From: Xiphophorus maculatus
Lineage: Eukaryota; Chordata; Actinopteri; Cyprinodontiformes; Poeciliidae
Assembly: GCF_002775205.1 (NCBI RefSeq)
Contig: NC_036445.1
Span: forward strand, 5,972,802 to 6,036,801
Length of the DNA: 64,000 nucleotides
Reading direction: 5' to 3'
The notes beneath the pieces are model-generated. The model was not told the DNA's origin, ran no database searches, and saw only the letters and a list, made by a program, of their open reading frames with translations. Shown piece by piece: positions 12,810-27,200 of the stretch; position 1 is the stretch's first letter; each line of letters starts with the position of its first letter. A program made the translations under genes and the position numbers.

Positions 12810-14891
12810 TTTTTTGGATGGAAAAGTGATTGGAAATGTTTTGAAATTATAACTGCGGGTCCTTTTCTATGTTATTTCAATTGTCTTACACCATTTGTAT
12901 CCACGCAATTTTTAATACATATTATATTGATACTTTTGAACCTAACATAGTCTCAATGCTCTGAAGAAAAAAAAAATCTAATTTTAAAAGTGGGATTTAT
13001 TTACTAAGGTATAAATGAATTCAAAACAACCTGCATGTATATGAAAAATTAATTGCCCACCTGCCACCCTAAAGTGCATTGATAATGCATAGATCAGAAA
13101 AAAACTGAAAAACATATAAAGCACTGCAGGCCTCACTCGCCTCAGTTAAGGTCAGTGTATATGATTCGACAATAAGAAAGAGACTTGGCAGAAATGGCCT
13201 CAATGGGAGTTCTAAAAGGAAAACTACTGCTGACCAAGGGAATACAAAGGCCGGTCTCACATTTGCCAAAAACATCTTTATGATCTCCAAGACATTTGAG
13301 AAAATATACTATGAGGGGAAATACTGAAACAGTGAAAGTGTGACAGTCTTATTGTTTCGGGACCTGGATGACTTGCTGTAATTGATGGAAACATGAATTC
13401 TGTTCTGTAACAACAAATCCTGAAGGAGAATGTCCAGCCATCAGTGCATGAAGTTAAACTCATGCACTGAGTGCATGTGGGTAAAACAACAGTACGCTGA
13501 CCCAAATCATGCAAGCAAATCCACTTCTATAGGCAACAAATATGTTCACTATAGAAGCACAACAAAGCCAGTTGACTGTCTTGTTCATGAACATTGTGTC
13601 AGGACTTTTCATTTTGATGGCATTTTCATTGACATGAATACTTTCTCTTGAGGAATGAACTATCCATTGTGAGAAAGTGACACGGATTTGTAGGCAATCA
13701 ACTAGGATTTGCAGTTTCTACTATTTGTTTTGAAAAATTCACTAGCTGCTATGCAAACGTCAATAGTGATGTGAGAAAAACTGTAAGATTCTGGGTCATA
13801 AATTTGGACATGCTGTCCTCAAAAATCCTCCTACGTGACAAAACTGAAACAATTCTGCTGATGTTGATCTCCATCAGTTATGATATAATAAATAAGCAAA
13901 AAACTGAAAAAAATCTGTAAAAAGGGAAAATAAAACATATTCAAAACTGCATGAAAACATTACAAATTTATTTTATACACAAAGAGTCCTCCTATAATAT
14001 GCAGTAAATGAAATATGTAATTAACTGATATGCTATGCTATGTTAATTCATAACAATACACTGGTATCTCTCTGCAGCAACCAGGGGAGAGGTGGGCAAC
14101 CCAGAAGCACAGAGGGCAGACAACTCGACATTTATACACTCTTACCTAAGGGAAATATTTAGAGAACCATTAACCTAAAAATCATGTTTTAGGACTATGG
14201 GAGTAAGATGGAGTACCTAGTGTTGGGCATTGACTGCACAGGGACAGTATGAAAACCCCATACAGAAAAACCCCAGGCCCTAATTTGAACAAATAGCTTT
14301 CTTGCTGCCAGGCAATTGTAATAATAATCGTGCCACTGTGCAAAGGGGTTGACATATTACCTACAATTTAAAGTGGCTAAAAAACTATTCATGTTAAAAG
14401 TGTGTTAAACTTCCAAGCCTCAAGTGAGTCCAAATTTCACTTAAATACGGATAAATGTGATCTTGTGGACTGTTTCTTTCCATGGAACCTAAGTTTCATA
14501 AACTTTAGAAGCTTTAATTATGCCATGAAGTTCACTGACTACCTTTGAAGGTGGACCACCCATTGATTGGACTTATTTTTGTCCAGAACATCCACAAGTG
14601 GCTTGTTTGAGCAGAGATCTGAATAATTTAAGGTAAACAGCACAGTTGTGTTTTTCTACAATCTATACACTTCTCCACTAAAGTTCTGTACCTCTCATTT
14701 ACAGTCACAATAAAAAAAACCCATTTGAACTGTTTTCACTTCAAGGGTTTTATGAATTAGGACATAAACATAAATTTCTCTTTACATGTTGTAAAATACT
14801 TATGACTTCGGGTGTATAAAAGTGCATCACTAATTTCACACTGCAGTTTATTAATAAGCAAAGAAAAAAACACAATGGACCTTACCAGAGA

Positions 14892-15046
14892 GGCCGCTTT
14901 TCATTGGCTGATGTTAATCAGCCAATGAAAAGCGGCCCTGTACACATTGCATATTGCGCACATTGCATATAGCGCACGTGACCACATTCTACGTGGTCAC
15001 GTGCGCGGCCGTCTCACAAACACACTTAGCTTCCCGTTAGCTAAGT
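14892..15046. repeat. cluster of three adjacent perfect hairpins
   Basis: Hairpin 1: arms 14,892-14,912 and 14,917-14,937 (21 bp, loop gtta), each arm containing a CCAAT/ATTGG box. Hairpin 2: arms 14,972-14,985 and 14,993-15,006 (14 bp), each containing a CACGTGAC-type E-box. Hairpin 3: arms 15,024-15,031 and 15,039-15,046 (8 bp). Between hairpins 1 and 2 lies a 16-bp tandem duplication (14,944-14,959 and 14,960-14,975). No transposon ends were recognised. Confidence 0.85.
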
Positions 15047-15365
15047 ACAGCATAATGGCAGAACTGATATAACTTCTACACCTTGAAGCCTGTCTGCTAC
15101 ACAGTCTTACGTTAGCTAAACAGATCAATATGCAATGTGTCTGTATCTGACATACACTAAAGATTTTATTTTAGCAGAAAAGGCTTTGGACTAAACTGTT
15201 AGCCACGTTAGCACCAAGTACAGCTAGTCAATCAACCGTCGCTGTGTTCAGGGAAGCGCTGATTAATAATCGAGAAATAAATATCAAGCCTGGAAACCTG
15301 ATATCATAACGGACTGAATGTTATGTTTTTAACGTAATTTTTGCTCGTCTTGCGGGGCGCAGGCG

Positions 15366-15379
15366 GTTGCCACGGTAAC
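15366..15379. promoter_or_regulatory. RFX X-box motif
   Basis: GTTGCCACGGTAAC matches the RFX consensus GTNRCC(N)0-3RGYAAC, with two imperfect palindromic half-sites and a 2-nt spacer. It lies in a locally CpG-rich stretch ('cttgcggggcgcaggcgg') and is followed at about 15,410 by a possible donor 'aaaaaggtagga'. This suggests a promoter, perhaps of a ciliary or non-coding transcript, but no gene was found downstream. Confidence 0.5.
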
Positions 15380-18194
15380 AGGTGTGCTTAAGCTACAGAG
15401 AGAGTAAAAAGGTAGGAGTGGTTTTGAGTTGATCACCTGTTCGGGTTATTTTACCTTTGTTTACTTTTGTTGTGGCGCATTACAGCCGCTGTAGTTTCTA
15501 AACGTTGGACTAATTACCTCGTTCGTTTGTGAGTTTACGTCATTCACAACAAACATCAAATAGAACAAATATATTTCATTAAATTTTAACAAACAAATGG
15601 CTTCTACCGTGGTAATTATGTGAAATTAAATTAATTATATCCCAACTTCAGAAGATTTGCCTTTACCTTTACAGAGCTCTTTGGTTCCTCCTATCAGTCT
15701 GTAGCTTCTCATATTGAGGTCATCAAACCAAATGTCAGATCTACCATAACTGACTGACACCTGCTGACCTCAGGTTTGCAACCAGCTTGTGACTGAGAAA
15801 CCAGTAACCTCCTCCCAGATGATGACATGAACTTGTTAGTTCCTCTGTCCATTGTAGTAGCTGATATATTGTGAAAATCTGGTAGAAATGATGCACTAAT
15901 CGAGTCATGTTTACATAGAAACAACGTGCCGCGAGGCTTTGCTTGTGAGACTTGCGGTCACGTGGGTCGGTTGTGGGCGGAGCTTGGTAAGGTCCATGGA
16001 TACGAGGTGTATGCAAAAATTATGCACATTTGCTCCTTCCATAAGATATAAGTGAGGATGTAAAAAAAAACAGTTGGTATCAGTGTTTTGTGTTTTATCA
16101 CTTGATCATCATCAGGTGGGACCCTGGATGAAGAATCACAGTCCTTAGTGGACAGCGTCACAACTAGCAACGCTGTAAACCACATAGGAATTTATGTCGA
16201 CTTCTCTTTCAGACTGGCTCTCAGCAGCTGGCTGAATCACTTTTAAACTAGGACTTGTCGGCATAAACTTTTAGGCTAAAATAGGAGCTCTCTGAGAGGA
16301 CACTGAGAATCTGCATATACTGTAGGTCCAGATCATTCTATTGTGTCTTGATATATAGACCCCTAAAACTGACACAGAGTTTTTCCCTGACAGTATTAAA
16401 AATACACACATAAACAAATTTTCAATCTTTGAAACATTTCTTAATATCTATATTCTCACATGAATGTATATATTTTTTGCTAGTGAGTTATCCCTGCACA
16501 ACATTTTAATTTCATTCAGTCACTCAGCCATTCCGACATCCACCAGATTCCAGAGAAAGTCGATATAATCGTGTTTGTCGCCGCTGTTGTTCTTGGAAGT
16601 CAAAACACAGAGAAGCGACTCATCCTAAATTCAGTAAAGCATGGAGGCTTTGATACAAGCACCAGAGATTGCCTTTGAAACGTGCAGTACAGTGAACTTG
16701 ACTGTCTGCAGTAAGTGAAGCGTAACAGGGTCCAAACACAAAACAATTTTCACAGTTTGACTTCAAATTTAATCTGATTGGTAGTAAATTGGATTTATGC
16801 AAAAAAGAAAATAGCAATTTAACTCTTCAATATTAAAATGAAGCATAAAGGTATTGTTGATGCTTTGGTGTAGAGGTAAATAGAACAATGACAAGAATGG
16901 GCCAGGAGACAAGAATTACATGTTCTTTTTGTCTTAGTACTGAGGGGATCACTCTGTGATCACTCTGTGACCCCCTCAATACAAACTGAAAGTTCTCATT
17001 AAAACTGAAAGTAACATAACTACCCAGAAACTAATCAGGTTCCACTCAGACAATATCTTTGGTTACAAACTGGCCCTTTGAACATTCTCAATTACCTCAC
17101 TTCATTTATTCTAAATTTCATTTAACCAGAATGACCCTGACTCCAAAAATGACTTTCAAACATCACAATGAGATTTTGATTCAGTGAGATCTGAGCATTT
17201 TGAAAGTTAATTGGTGAAATCTGTCAGAGTGGCTTGTTTAATTATGGTTGACGAGGCTTTCATTTGGGCCTTGACCTAAAATAGCGCAGCAGGTGACTCA
17301 CGTTGTGAGGCTCATTCGTGCAAATGCAGCTGATCCTTTATTTATTTCTACAGAAGTCAAAGCGATGACCCCTGAGGACGGTAATTAAGGTGGAATCAAC
17401 ATTTCATTCTGTGCATGATGAGCATGTCAAGACAATTATACTCTTTGAAAAATGGAAGAGGGACTTGATGCAGGGGGGAAAAATGCAGGAGCTGCTCAGG
17501 TCTGAATTGTGAATAATAACAGGCAGGTTTGAGCATTCACATGAGGCTGATCCACCGGCTGCTGCTTACATGAGATAATTAGGTCCAGTGTAGTCACTGG
17601 AGGAGGAAGCTGGTGGAGTGGGAGTGTGCAGATTCAATCAGCCTGTATATTTTACCGTATTGTTAAGCACTTGAGCTTTTAAGCAGCTTTGTCACTTGGG
17701 AACTAACAGCATTTTTTACCCATCTCCTCTAGATTTGTCAGGCACATATTCATTGCCACTGATTTATGTGTCAGGTCATAGTCCATATAGGCAGTAATGT
17801 ATTCCATCAATTCTACTGTACTCGAGAAGCAGAGAGGCTATGAAGAGCTTTCTCGCCTCCCGCAAAGTCTGAACTGGGTCAGGGCTGAGAACCTGCAGGC
17901 CATTTCTTTTTGCATAAGTATTCCTTTTATGTCATGCCAGTTACATGGCAGATAGGCAACACAGTTCATTTTTATGTAAACTTGTAAACTAATACTCCAT
18001 TTTCTTTCAGCTTAGAAAGAGTATACTGCAATATGTAGGAATTAAACGAGTCACAGCAGAGTCACAACAGCATGCAAACATGCAAGAAACAGATCTGAGG
18101 TATAAAGTGAAATGAATGTTTTCGAGTTTTTAATTCTGTATTTAAACTTTATCTCATTGGATTTTGGCACCTACCGGTACATTTTTTACATTTT

Positions 18195-18221
18195 TGTGTG
18201 TGTGCGTGTGTGTGTGTGTGT
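18195..18221. repeat. (TG)n microsatellite, interrupted
   Basis: About 13 TG dinucleotides with one CG interruption. Confidence 0.85.
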
Positions 18222-21194
18222 TTTAGGGTGTACATTGAGTGTGGTTCATTCATTTAGTTGTATTTTTTTATTTCAAATTTAAATATAATATAATTTTCTG
18301 TTGATCAATATTGTTAGCAATATTAGACTTGGGGTTAGTGCTACTGCATATTTTATGTTATTGACATAAAACTGAACAACTCCTCTTGGTTTGTGTGGGT
18401 CTAGATACTTTGTTGACAATCTGTTCAGATGTTTGTTTAGGTGTCTGAGTCTTCATCTCCTTAAAGTTAGAATAGTGAGTGCTTCTAAAATAGATGCAAG
18501 TTCAGGTCAGAGGCAACAATCTTTTTTTTTTTAAATCCTGTATTTCTGCTTGATTTTCATTGTGCTTTTCTTGGTAGAATATCAAATTATTTTTAGACTC
18601 TAATCTGTTATTGTATTTCAAAATTTTCTTTCTTAGTTTTAGTTTTTGCTCATGACAAGATCAACTGCCAGATTTATTAGTGGATTAGTGCCAGATTTAA
18701 TAGTGGCACTAGAATGTAACAAATGTTTGTAGATAACCAGAAAAACTTTTTTATAATCAAACTAATTTCTTCCTCTGTATGTTTTGAATCTATGAACATG
18801 TTTTTCAATAAATCATCTGTTTAATATCTGATTAGATGATTAAATGCTTGATTACAAAAATGCATCTTAGTGTACTTTTGTTTTGAATTTTATTAAAATA
18901 TGTTCTATGACTAATGGCTCTGATTTGCACCATTCAGTGAAGAAAATAAGCAGAAATGTAAAGATATCTGTTTGAAGTTTGGAGTGTAGAGAACATTTCA
19001 AACTTCAAATTACTTCCTAGGTTTTGAGACAAGACATGATTGTTTTTACTGATCCATTTTAATGTCTTAAAGTAAATGTTGTATGCTATATCTCTCCAGT
19101 GGATTGATTTTCCTGGCGACATTTTCTAATCCCCAAAATGACTGCTATTGCACATGTATTTCTCTTGGCGGTCTTGCTCATAAAGCCTAAAGCTTAATTT
19201 TTAAAACCAATTTAGAAATGTTTACAAAGGTTAAGAAATAATAAATCACATTAAAGAAGTATCTGACTTCCATAAACCTATTATTTTGCTTGTTTCGTTG
19301 GCACTGGAACAGAAATACACATCCAGCATAATTGAACGACCAAATTATGGTAGCCATTGGGAAATGACTTATTTTATGCGTGCTGTTCTCATTTCACGCC
19401 TGATGGAGTCTCACCTTTAACCAGGAGGTGCATGTCTTTCTGTGCAGTTTCGGGCACAGTATTCTAATAAAGGTATAATAGAAGCATTCTCCCTTTTTAA
19501 TTGGACATTGTTAAAATGACATATCAATCCTGCTGCAGAAATGTCCCTTCCATGTATTCTGTAATTGAAACAGTCTCCAGTTCCTGCTCCATTTTCTGCT
19601 GTATAAGAAGATTGAGACGACTTATGTGCAACAAATCCCATCTAACCATAAAGTTGCTTATAGTTGACACTCAGCATTAAATCATCATGTCAGTTTACAT
19701 ATCAAGCTTCTGATTGTAATGATGCTTTGACTTAGTTCCCCACAAAATATATTCAGAAGGTTACAGTTTTTTGCAGCACATAACATTTTGCATACAGGCC
19801 AGAAGATTTCGTTTTATTTTGTATACTGTCCATGTGATTGGTTGAATTGGGTTATATTTATGATATGTAGGAAAAAATTAGTAAAAGGGGTTGAGCCACA
19901 CCTTTCAGATTTGTACTTAGTCATTCACAATTAATCATGACTTTTTGTAATGATTAATAAAATGTCCCTCTAAGGTATGTTCAATTTTGAGGATTCAATG
20001 TGGCAAATATGTGAAAAGTACAAGGAGTATTCATACTTTTGCAAAAAGCTCCTTGTGTGACACATTCTTCTTTGGTTTAAAGTAACCCATTATCTTGCAG
20101 CTCCCTTTTTATTCTTATCATTTATATTAGTAATTCTATTGCTTTCAGTAATTTATCTTCCCTCATAATATTTATTTTCTGCAATTTTGCATTCCGAAAG
20201 CCCTGATTCCCATTAGCATTTTTGCAATTATGCAGAAATTCCATTAAAGTTCTTGGCAATGAAATGACAAGAAATGATTACCCTATTAAGCCCCAGAGTG
20301 AAAACACAACATAACGTGAATACTATTGTATGCTAATAACATTTATTGGAGGAAAAAAAAAAAACATTGAATTACTACCTGTGCCTAACCACTCAAAAGA
20401 TTCTGTTTCAGCTATTCTCGTCATGTGGCAGACAAGCAGACTGAAGCCGAGCAAATAAAAACTGGCAGCTTCTGGATGAACGGCTGCATGTTTGGGTCAT
20501 GATAAGGAAGAATTACATTTTTACACGCCACTGAAGAGAGGAAAACAAAGCCTGGTGTGGGTTTAAAAGCTCTGTAAACTGTTGGAAAACAACTCAGCAC
20601 GGGGGAGGGGGGGGAGATGAAGTATCATTCTCTCTAAATGGTTTAAACCTTGTCCTCGGAGGATGATGTAAGTGATTTAGACTTCATCAGAATCACACTC
20701 TATGGCCCCCAAAGCACAGATACAGAAGAAACATGATTGTAGTGTGCAAGGGAGGGTGTAAGGTGGTATTAGTCTTTTGGGGGGAACTCTGAATGGAGCT
20801 ATTACAGAGCCTAGTGTCATTTCTACAGATATTCGTTCATCGTAACAAGTGGGGCAATGCTTATTTTTAAGAATACTTCCACAGTCCCCTTTCTGTGTCA
20901 TAAAATACTGTATGCTCATCTCCATTATGTATTCCCATCTGTCCATCCACCAATCTAAATCTGACTCAGTGCCAAAGCATTTCTTTATGTTCATATTTGT
21001 TGTTTTTCTTTGGAAAGGTGGAAGCAAATCATAGAGAAGCCATATGGTTCCGGCACAGAATTGAACCGCAAACAGAAAATGATTTAGTTATTCTTTAAAT
21101 ATTAATGTTGTGTTTTCATTGCAGCTACAGATTTATTGGTTTTTTTATTATTATTATTCATGATCCACACTCAATAATATCTAATTTTTAAGTA

Positions 21195-21220
21195 AAATAA
21201 ATAAATAAATAAATAAATAA
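21195..21220. repeat. (AAAT)n microsatellite
   Basis: About six AAAT/AATA tetranucleotide copies in an A-rich setting. Confidence 0.85.
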
Positions 21221-24200
21221 GACCTCTTTTTATTTTATGTTAAATAAAAAACCATCTGTCTTGTTTTTTTTGTTTGTTTGCTTTTGACAGAATTACACAC
21301 AACTTTGTCTATAACCAAATACTGTATATCAATAGTCAACACTAATATTTGTGGTTATAATGCGACAAAATGTGTTTAAAAGTCAGAGAGAACTTTATCT
21401 TCACAAAACTTTTGAAAGACAGCAAAGTGCCTTAGTTTGTAGTCTTTGTTGAAAATAGGAAAGATGACATAAAAATAGCAAAACCACCCTCTCATCACCC
21501 ATTTTTATTTATGTCATCCTGCTTGTTTTGATGTTGTTTGTTTCTTGTTTTACTGACTTATAGTCCTTTTTGTTTTCCCATGTCTGGACACATTGGAAAA
21601 TAAATGATGGGGTGGATAATCTCTCACCAGCTATTTTGATAAGTACTGCATTTAAGCAAAATTGTAAAGAAAAAAATAGAAATGTTTTACGGACATCCAT
21701 TGTGGTGTTGTTTTTGCCTTCTTGTTTTCTTGTCTTCTTTTATATTAAAGCTTCTTGCTGGAAAACACAGGAAGCCAGTAAAATTATTAACACAAACATA
21801 ATCTTTACTGAATGCTTCCAAAAACTGAGTTCAGTCATGGAGGACAAAACAGGGGCACAAGGCCTGTACTGTCTGTTATCTCTACCATTTGGCAGCTTGG
21901 CTCCTCAGAACCTACTCCCACTGAGTGCAAATCAGAAAATCTAACAGCTAATGGCAACAGTTCTGTTCCCTTCTGTTGTTAGTGACAGCAAAACTAATGC
22001 CCACACATACAGAGTGTAGCACAAACGCTGTCAGCACCCTCCTAATGACCCCATGGGTATAAGTGGCCAAAAAGAGAGCGAAATCCCCACAACAGCGCTA
22101 TTTCTTTCTCCAACACCCTTAAAGCACTTTAGCCTTTACCAGCATGAGTGAACTGACATCTTCAATGTTTGTCCTGCAGCAATCAAAATCCTAAGTCACA
22201 TTTGTGACTGTATAGAGCAATACTGGCTGTGTGCAAGAAAGAAGTATGTTTTGTTGTTGTGCTGTCGGTAAATGTGAGGGAGAATTTTTACGTTTAAACG
22301 TGAGACAGATCAGCAGAGACACTGCAAGTCAGAGGTTATTAAAAACAATGACGAAAAATAACTATAATAAAAAAAACATAAAACTGATTAGTAAGTGGGA
22401 GAGTAACAGAGGAAATTATAAAAAAAATGATATACTATTACTGCTTTGGAGTAATGTTTTTTTTCAGATTGTACTGTCATAAATTCATCCTTACACTCTT
22501 AATCCTTGCCCTTTTAATTCAATATGGTCGCAGATTTGCTGGTGCCGATCTCAAGTTGTCAGTTGGTGAGACATATGGCAATGTGAACAGCTTATCACAG
22601 ACACATGGGGTTAAATAATAGAGTAACAAATTAATTTAACATGTCTTTTTGAACTTTGGGTGTACCCTTTGAGAATGAACACCAATAATTAACACAAAAT
22701 AAACTCTATAACTTTGTCTAAACCACAGAGTCTTAGCTTTATGTATTTTTTTATTTTAACATAAAAGCTTAACTCAACAGTTCTTATAAAATGTATCTAC
22801 CCACCAATATATATTCACATTTACACCCCCCTCAACCATTTTTATTTAAGGTTGCCATAAATAGATTGTTTGTTTTCATAGTCATTTGTACCATAAACTC
22901 AAAGCTACTCAATATTGTGAAATTTTGTTTCAAAAATCAAATAAATATCATACTTCATTACAGGATGTGACTGTATTCTTTTCAACACCATAAAAATTAT
23001 TAAATGGGTTATGACCTGCTATGGCCAATAAAAGATGTTTCAAAGTTAAGCATGAAGTAAATACTTTTTATTTTTTATCATTATTGATCACTATAGAAAG
23101 AATTATTATATTAAATGAGATTTAACTCGTCACTAATGAACAAAAACATGTGGGATATATTCTCCAGTTTTGCCACTTCAATCAATCCATAAAGTAATAA
23201 ACACTCTTTGAACATTAAAAACACATTAAAAACACATAAACACGATGATAGATAAGCATTCTTCTCTCTAATTCAACTTGATTAATCTGACTAGACTAGG
23301 CCAACCTGTGTCTCTTCCTCTATTTGCTTGTCACTATTCTGAAACTCCCGTCCACTGAGAAACATTACAAACTGCATGAGAAATATCAGCTTCCTCCAAA
23401 CAATCTCAAACAAAATCTCCTTCAGTTTTATTCTCTTCTGTGTTGTTCTACAACAGCTAAAAGCTCTTAAATGTTGACATAATTTATTCAAGCTGGAACA
23501 TGAAAAATATTCTCATTTGATCTAGCCTCATCACATGGTTTCTTCATGTGTTTTATTATAAAGACTTTTATGCAAAAGCACTTAAGAAAAAGTCAATCTC
23601 TAGACATGCAAAGATGGCAGCTAGTCATGCCGAAAGACCTGCAGCCGTAATTGCAATGAAAGGTGTTGCTGACACATTGATAGAGGATCTGAATTCAGTT
23701 TGAAAAGAGTTATTCTGTGAAAATTTTAGAAAGCTGTGTATCCTTCCCTTCCAATTCACAATGGTTCAATTGCGTCAGTCCTTCTCTTAAAAATTTACAT
23801 GTAATAATGTAACAAAATGTGAAAGTGGTTTTGCAAGCCATTGTACGAACCCTCATGTGGAGCACAATGCAGCTTTTAAATGCAGCTGTATGGTCTTTTT
23901 ATGGCTCTGCAGAAAAGTGTGAGAAAATAACCATGATGTTGTTTTCAACTGCTTCAGAGTCTCGCTTAGAATTGGGAAAACTGTGACATTTACTACCGGG
24001 CTCCATCGCATGAAATCAGGCTGCTGGTTACATCATTCCTCCTTTAAGGGGAATATGTGACTACTCCAGTTTATTTGTTTGTTAGCGAGACAAACAAAAA
24101 AATTGCGGATTTCTTAGTTTGACATCTCTACCAAGAGAGAAGGGAGGATGCTGTCTCAGACTTTTACAATTGGATGCAGTGTTGAATTATAATACAGTTT

Positions 24201-27200
24201 AGGAATTAAATTTACAAAACCCCAGAATGTTTGATTTATTCAAATATCATTTTAAAGAAATCTTTGCCACTCCTTTATGTGAAGCATAACTATCTGTGGG
24301 TTAGTACTTTTTTTTTCTTTTTAAAAAATGCTCAAAAGCCAGAACTCGTGTCAAATTCCACAATACAATACAAATTTGATATCTGTTTCAATCTGTTGGG
24401 TTCTTTTAATTTTAATAACAAAGCTACAAATGCCCCAATACGTCCTGTAGATTGTTAAGAAGTAAACACAGAGTACAATGAAATACCGCAGAGCTCCACT
24501 CACTAAGCTCAGCACTATCTCCAGTGTTCAGCACCTCCACCGAGGCAAATCAAGTTAATGTTACCAGTACACAGCTCATACCACAATTCTGAGCATTGTC
24601 AGCAAGAACAGGAGCCCCGAGGTGAACAAACATCAAAGCAATCACTCAGAGAATGCAAGAATAGAGAGTAGCTGTCACACCATGTAACTGCGTTACCATT
24701 TTTATTCAGCACAAAGAGAAAAATTCTCATAAATAAAACCCTTACATGCTCCGTTGCTGTTTATTTTGCCTCTGCCACAGTGATAAAGCAAACATCGTGA
24801 TGCAGTGTGTTGTCTCTTCTCCCACAGGCCACAGCCTATTTGATTGATAAAGACTGGTTGAAGTCAAAAGCTGGGACTGGAGAAGCAGCACTGCATATCC
24901 CGACAACCCTGAGAGCAAACAGGCATCGGGTTAATCCATCTTCAGCAGCAACAGTGGCACACCCGTGGAAAAGTGCGAGACCGTTACGATTTTCAATTTT
25001 GATGCAGTTATTTTTTCAGCATTGCTCAATAGTGAAGATTTTGATTCGCCGCAACATGAGTGGAGCACTTCAGCAGAAACTCAGCTTTTTTTTTTTTTCT
25101 TACATCCCAGCAGAGAGTGCATTAATCATCGCCGTCTCACCCTCCTAAGTGAAGACAGAGAGCAACAGCTGGGAGAGAGGAGCTCGACTTTAAGCAGTAC
25201 AGACTCCAGGAGGTTCAGCCATCACTTCTTGTTGTGGATTCTGACATCAATAGTAATGAATACCTTGGAGCGTTGCCTGACTGCCTGAGCATGAATTGCT
25301 AGAACACTGAAAAGGGCTTTTTTTTGTTTGTTTTGTTTTTTGCTTGTGTACCTTTGTGTGCTGGACTTCTGCACCTTTGTTTGCTTGTGTAACCACGTGC
25401 ATCAGCGAGAGCACATGCATTTTGTTGGACCAGATATGAGTAATACGCAGAGTATCACACAGGACTAAATGACCTGAACTGACAGGAACAATTAATCAGA
25501 ACATTTGCCGGTGCTCCTGGATGAGGTTTCATGCTGAGGTTACACCTGCACAGGCCTCAGTTGCACTGGGATCGGGAACACATATCCAAAATTATCTTTA
25601 AATGATCTATGGCTGCCTAGAGCATATTTATCTCAAGTGGAGAAATGTGCATTTGCATGGCTTTTAGGGTTTTGTTATAAACCACATATTGTCTCTGGGG
25701 AAACCTGCTAAAATCCCCTTCATTTATTTGTGTAAATTGCCATAGCTATCTCCATAACAAAATGTGTGCTTTGCTGTGTGTAATTTTCTGATAAGACAGG
25801 AAATTAATGAAAAGAAACTTAGGTTAATTTCATTAATAACCTGCCATAACTGATTTGTACCACTAGGAGGCAGATGAAACAAGCTAAAAAAGATACTCAT
25901 ACATCTTGAAGGCAACAACTTTAAAATCTAAAATATTGCTTCTTATTTTTATGTTTTTCCTGTAAATTGATAAAAATGGATTTGAGCTGACATGATAGCA
26001 ACCAGCTGTATAAAATATAACTAAATAAACTCAACAGATCTTCTCTATGAAGTCTGAGACCGAATTTGTAGAAAGATAGCTTAAAAGAATAATCAATTAT
26101 TAACCAACTACATGGTTAGCAAACTTTAAAACAGAAAACTTCAACTAATTTATGAACTTGAAGTTAATCTAATACTTTCCATCCTTTTCTTGGCAGTTGT
26201 CCATTAAGCAACTTCTTCTCTACAATTGTCTGCTCCCATGCTGCTCTGAGAATTTAGTTGTCACTAGTCAAAGCAAATCTAATTAATCCTAGAGTCGAAG
26301 CCTCAGTCCTCTCAGATCTGCTGCTCTTTTTTCCAATTTTCCTTCAGCACTGAAGCCACCTAGTCAGAGGAAAAGCCTCACTTTTTCTACACTTACACAC
26401 AAAGACAGGAGCTCTTTACTCGCAGTTCTATGTAGGACAAGTAACCAGCTGTCTTTGGTAATAAATGAGTAAGATGAATGTGGGGGATGTGTTCATTTGA
26501 AAGCTCTTGTCACTGAGAGTTTGTCGTCCGGCAGCACAAAGGGTAGAGCCGTCCTGCCTGATTTACTTTAGATTCAAACTGCGGCTAAATTGGAAACCGT
26601 GAATCACTCTGACACTATTGGTGCAAGATGGATTACTTCAGTTAAAGGCTGGCTTTCTTTACTTTAGATCTTTTTAAAGAAATCATACAAAAATTAATTT
26701 TTCTGACAGACGGCTGACCTGGGCAGGCTTTAAAAGGAAAAGCAAAGAGACTCCAGCTCTGAGGAACTACAAAGCTGCTTTTTTTTTATATCTCCATGGC
26801 GTTATCCCAGCCGCATCCAAAAGCTCTCAGCAGCACAATGAGTCTGGCTGAATATTTGATCAACGGTCTCAGGTTTAACAAGCCTTGCCAAACAACACCT
26901 GCCTGGGAGGAAAAGATATGCATTGGAGCAGGGCATTGCTTCCCTCAAGATGTTAAGGAAAAAAGTGTTTAATGTTCACAAAGCCCAATCTGTGCGAAGC
27001 TCATCCAATTCTGGGCTCCAGGATTCTGAGCAAGGTTCAAGATTTGCATTTCTGGACAATAGTTTTCCTGATGCCAATAATTCCCAGTGCAATCTAGACA
27101 TAAATTACAAAACAATGCACTCTACCACATCTACGCAATGCTTTTAGAGATTGAATTCAATAAAATGGTAAACAAGTGTCCTTGCCACCAAATGTCACAG

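Larger units (their letters stand above)
1..14880. other. gene-poor AT-rich intergenic or intronic DNA
   Basis: I find no convincing protein-coding gene. Open frames are short, lack recognisable domains and mostly lack splice sites. Items listed separately are a TA microsatellite, a TTAA-flanked element, a 154-codon open frame, a 68-nt exon-like segment and a double hairpin. A degenerate piece at about 9,925-9,990 resembles the dispersed fish repeat that carries a 'tttatgtagcaccacttc' type core. The rest is unique-looking sequence. Confidence 0.6.

Noticed and set aside
20677-21027. Minus-strand 116-codon frame
   Set aside because: No domain, no splice context, random-looking composition with a frame on the opposite strand as well.
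24807-25288. Two overlapping + frames after an acceptor-like site
   Set aside because: They have no recognisable protein and a T-run inside; at most a UTR or lncRNA exon.
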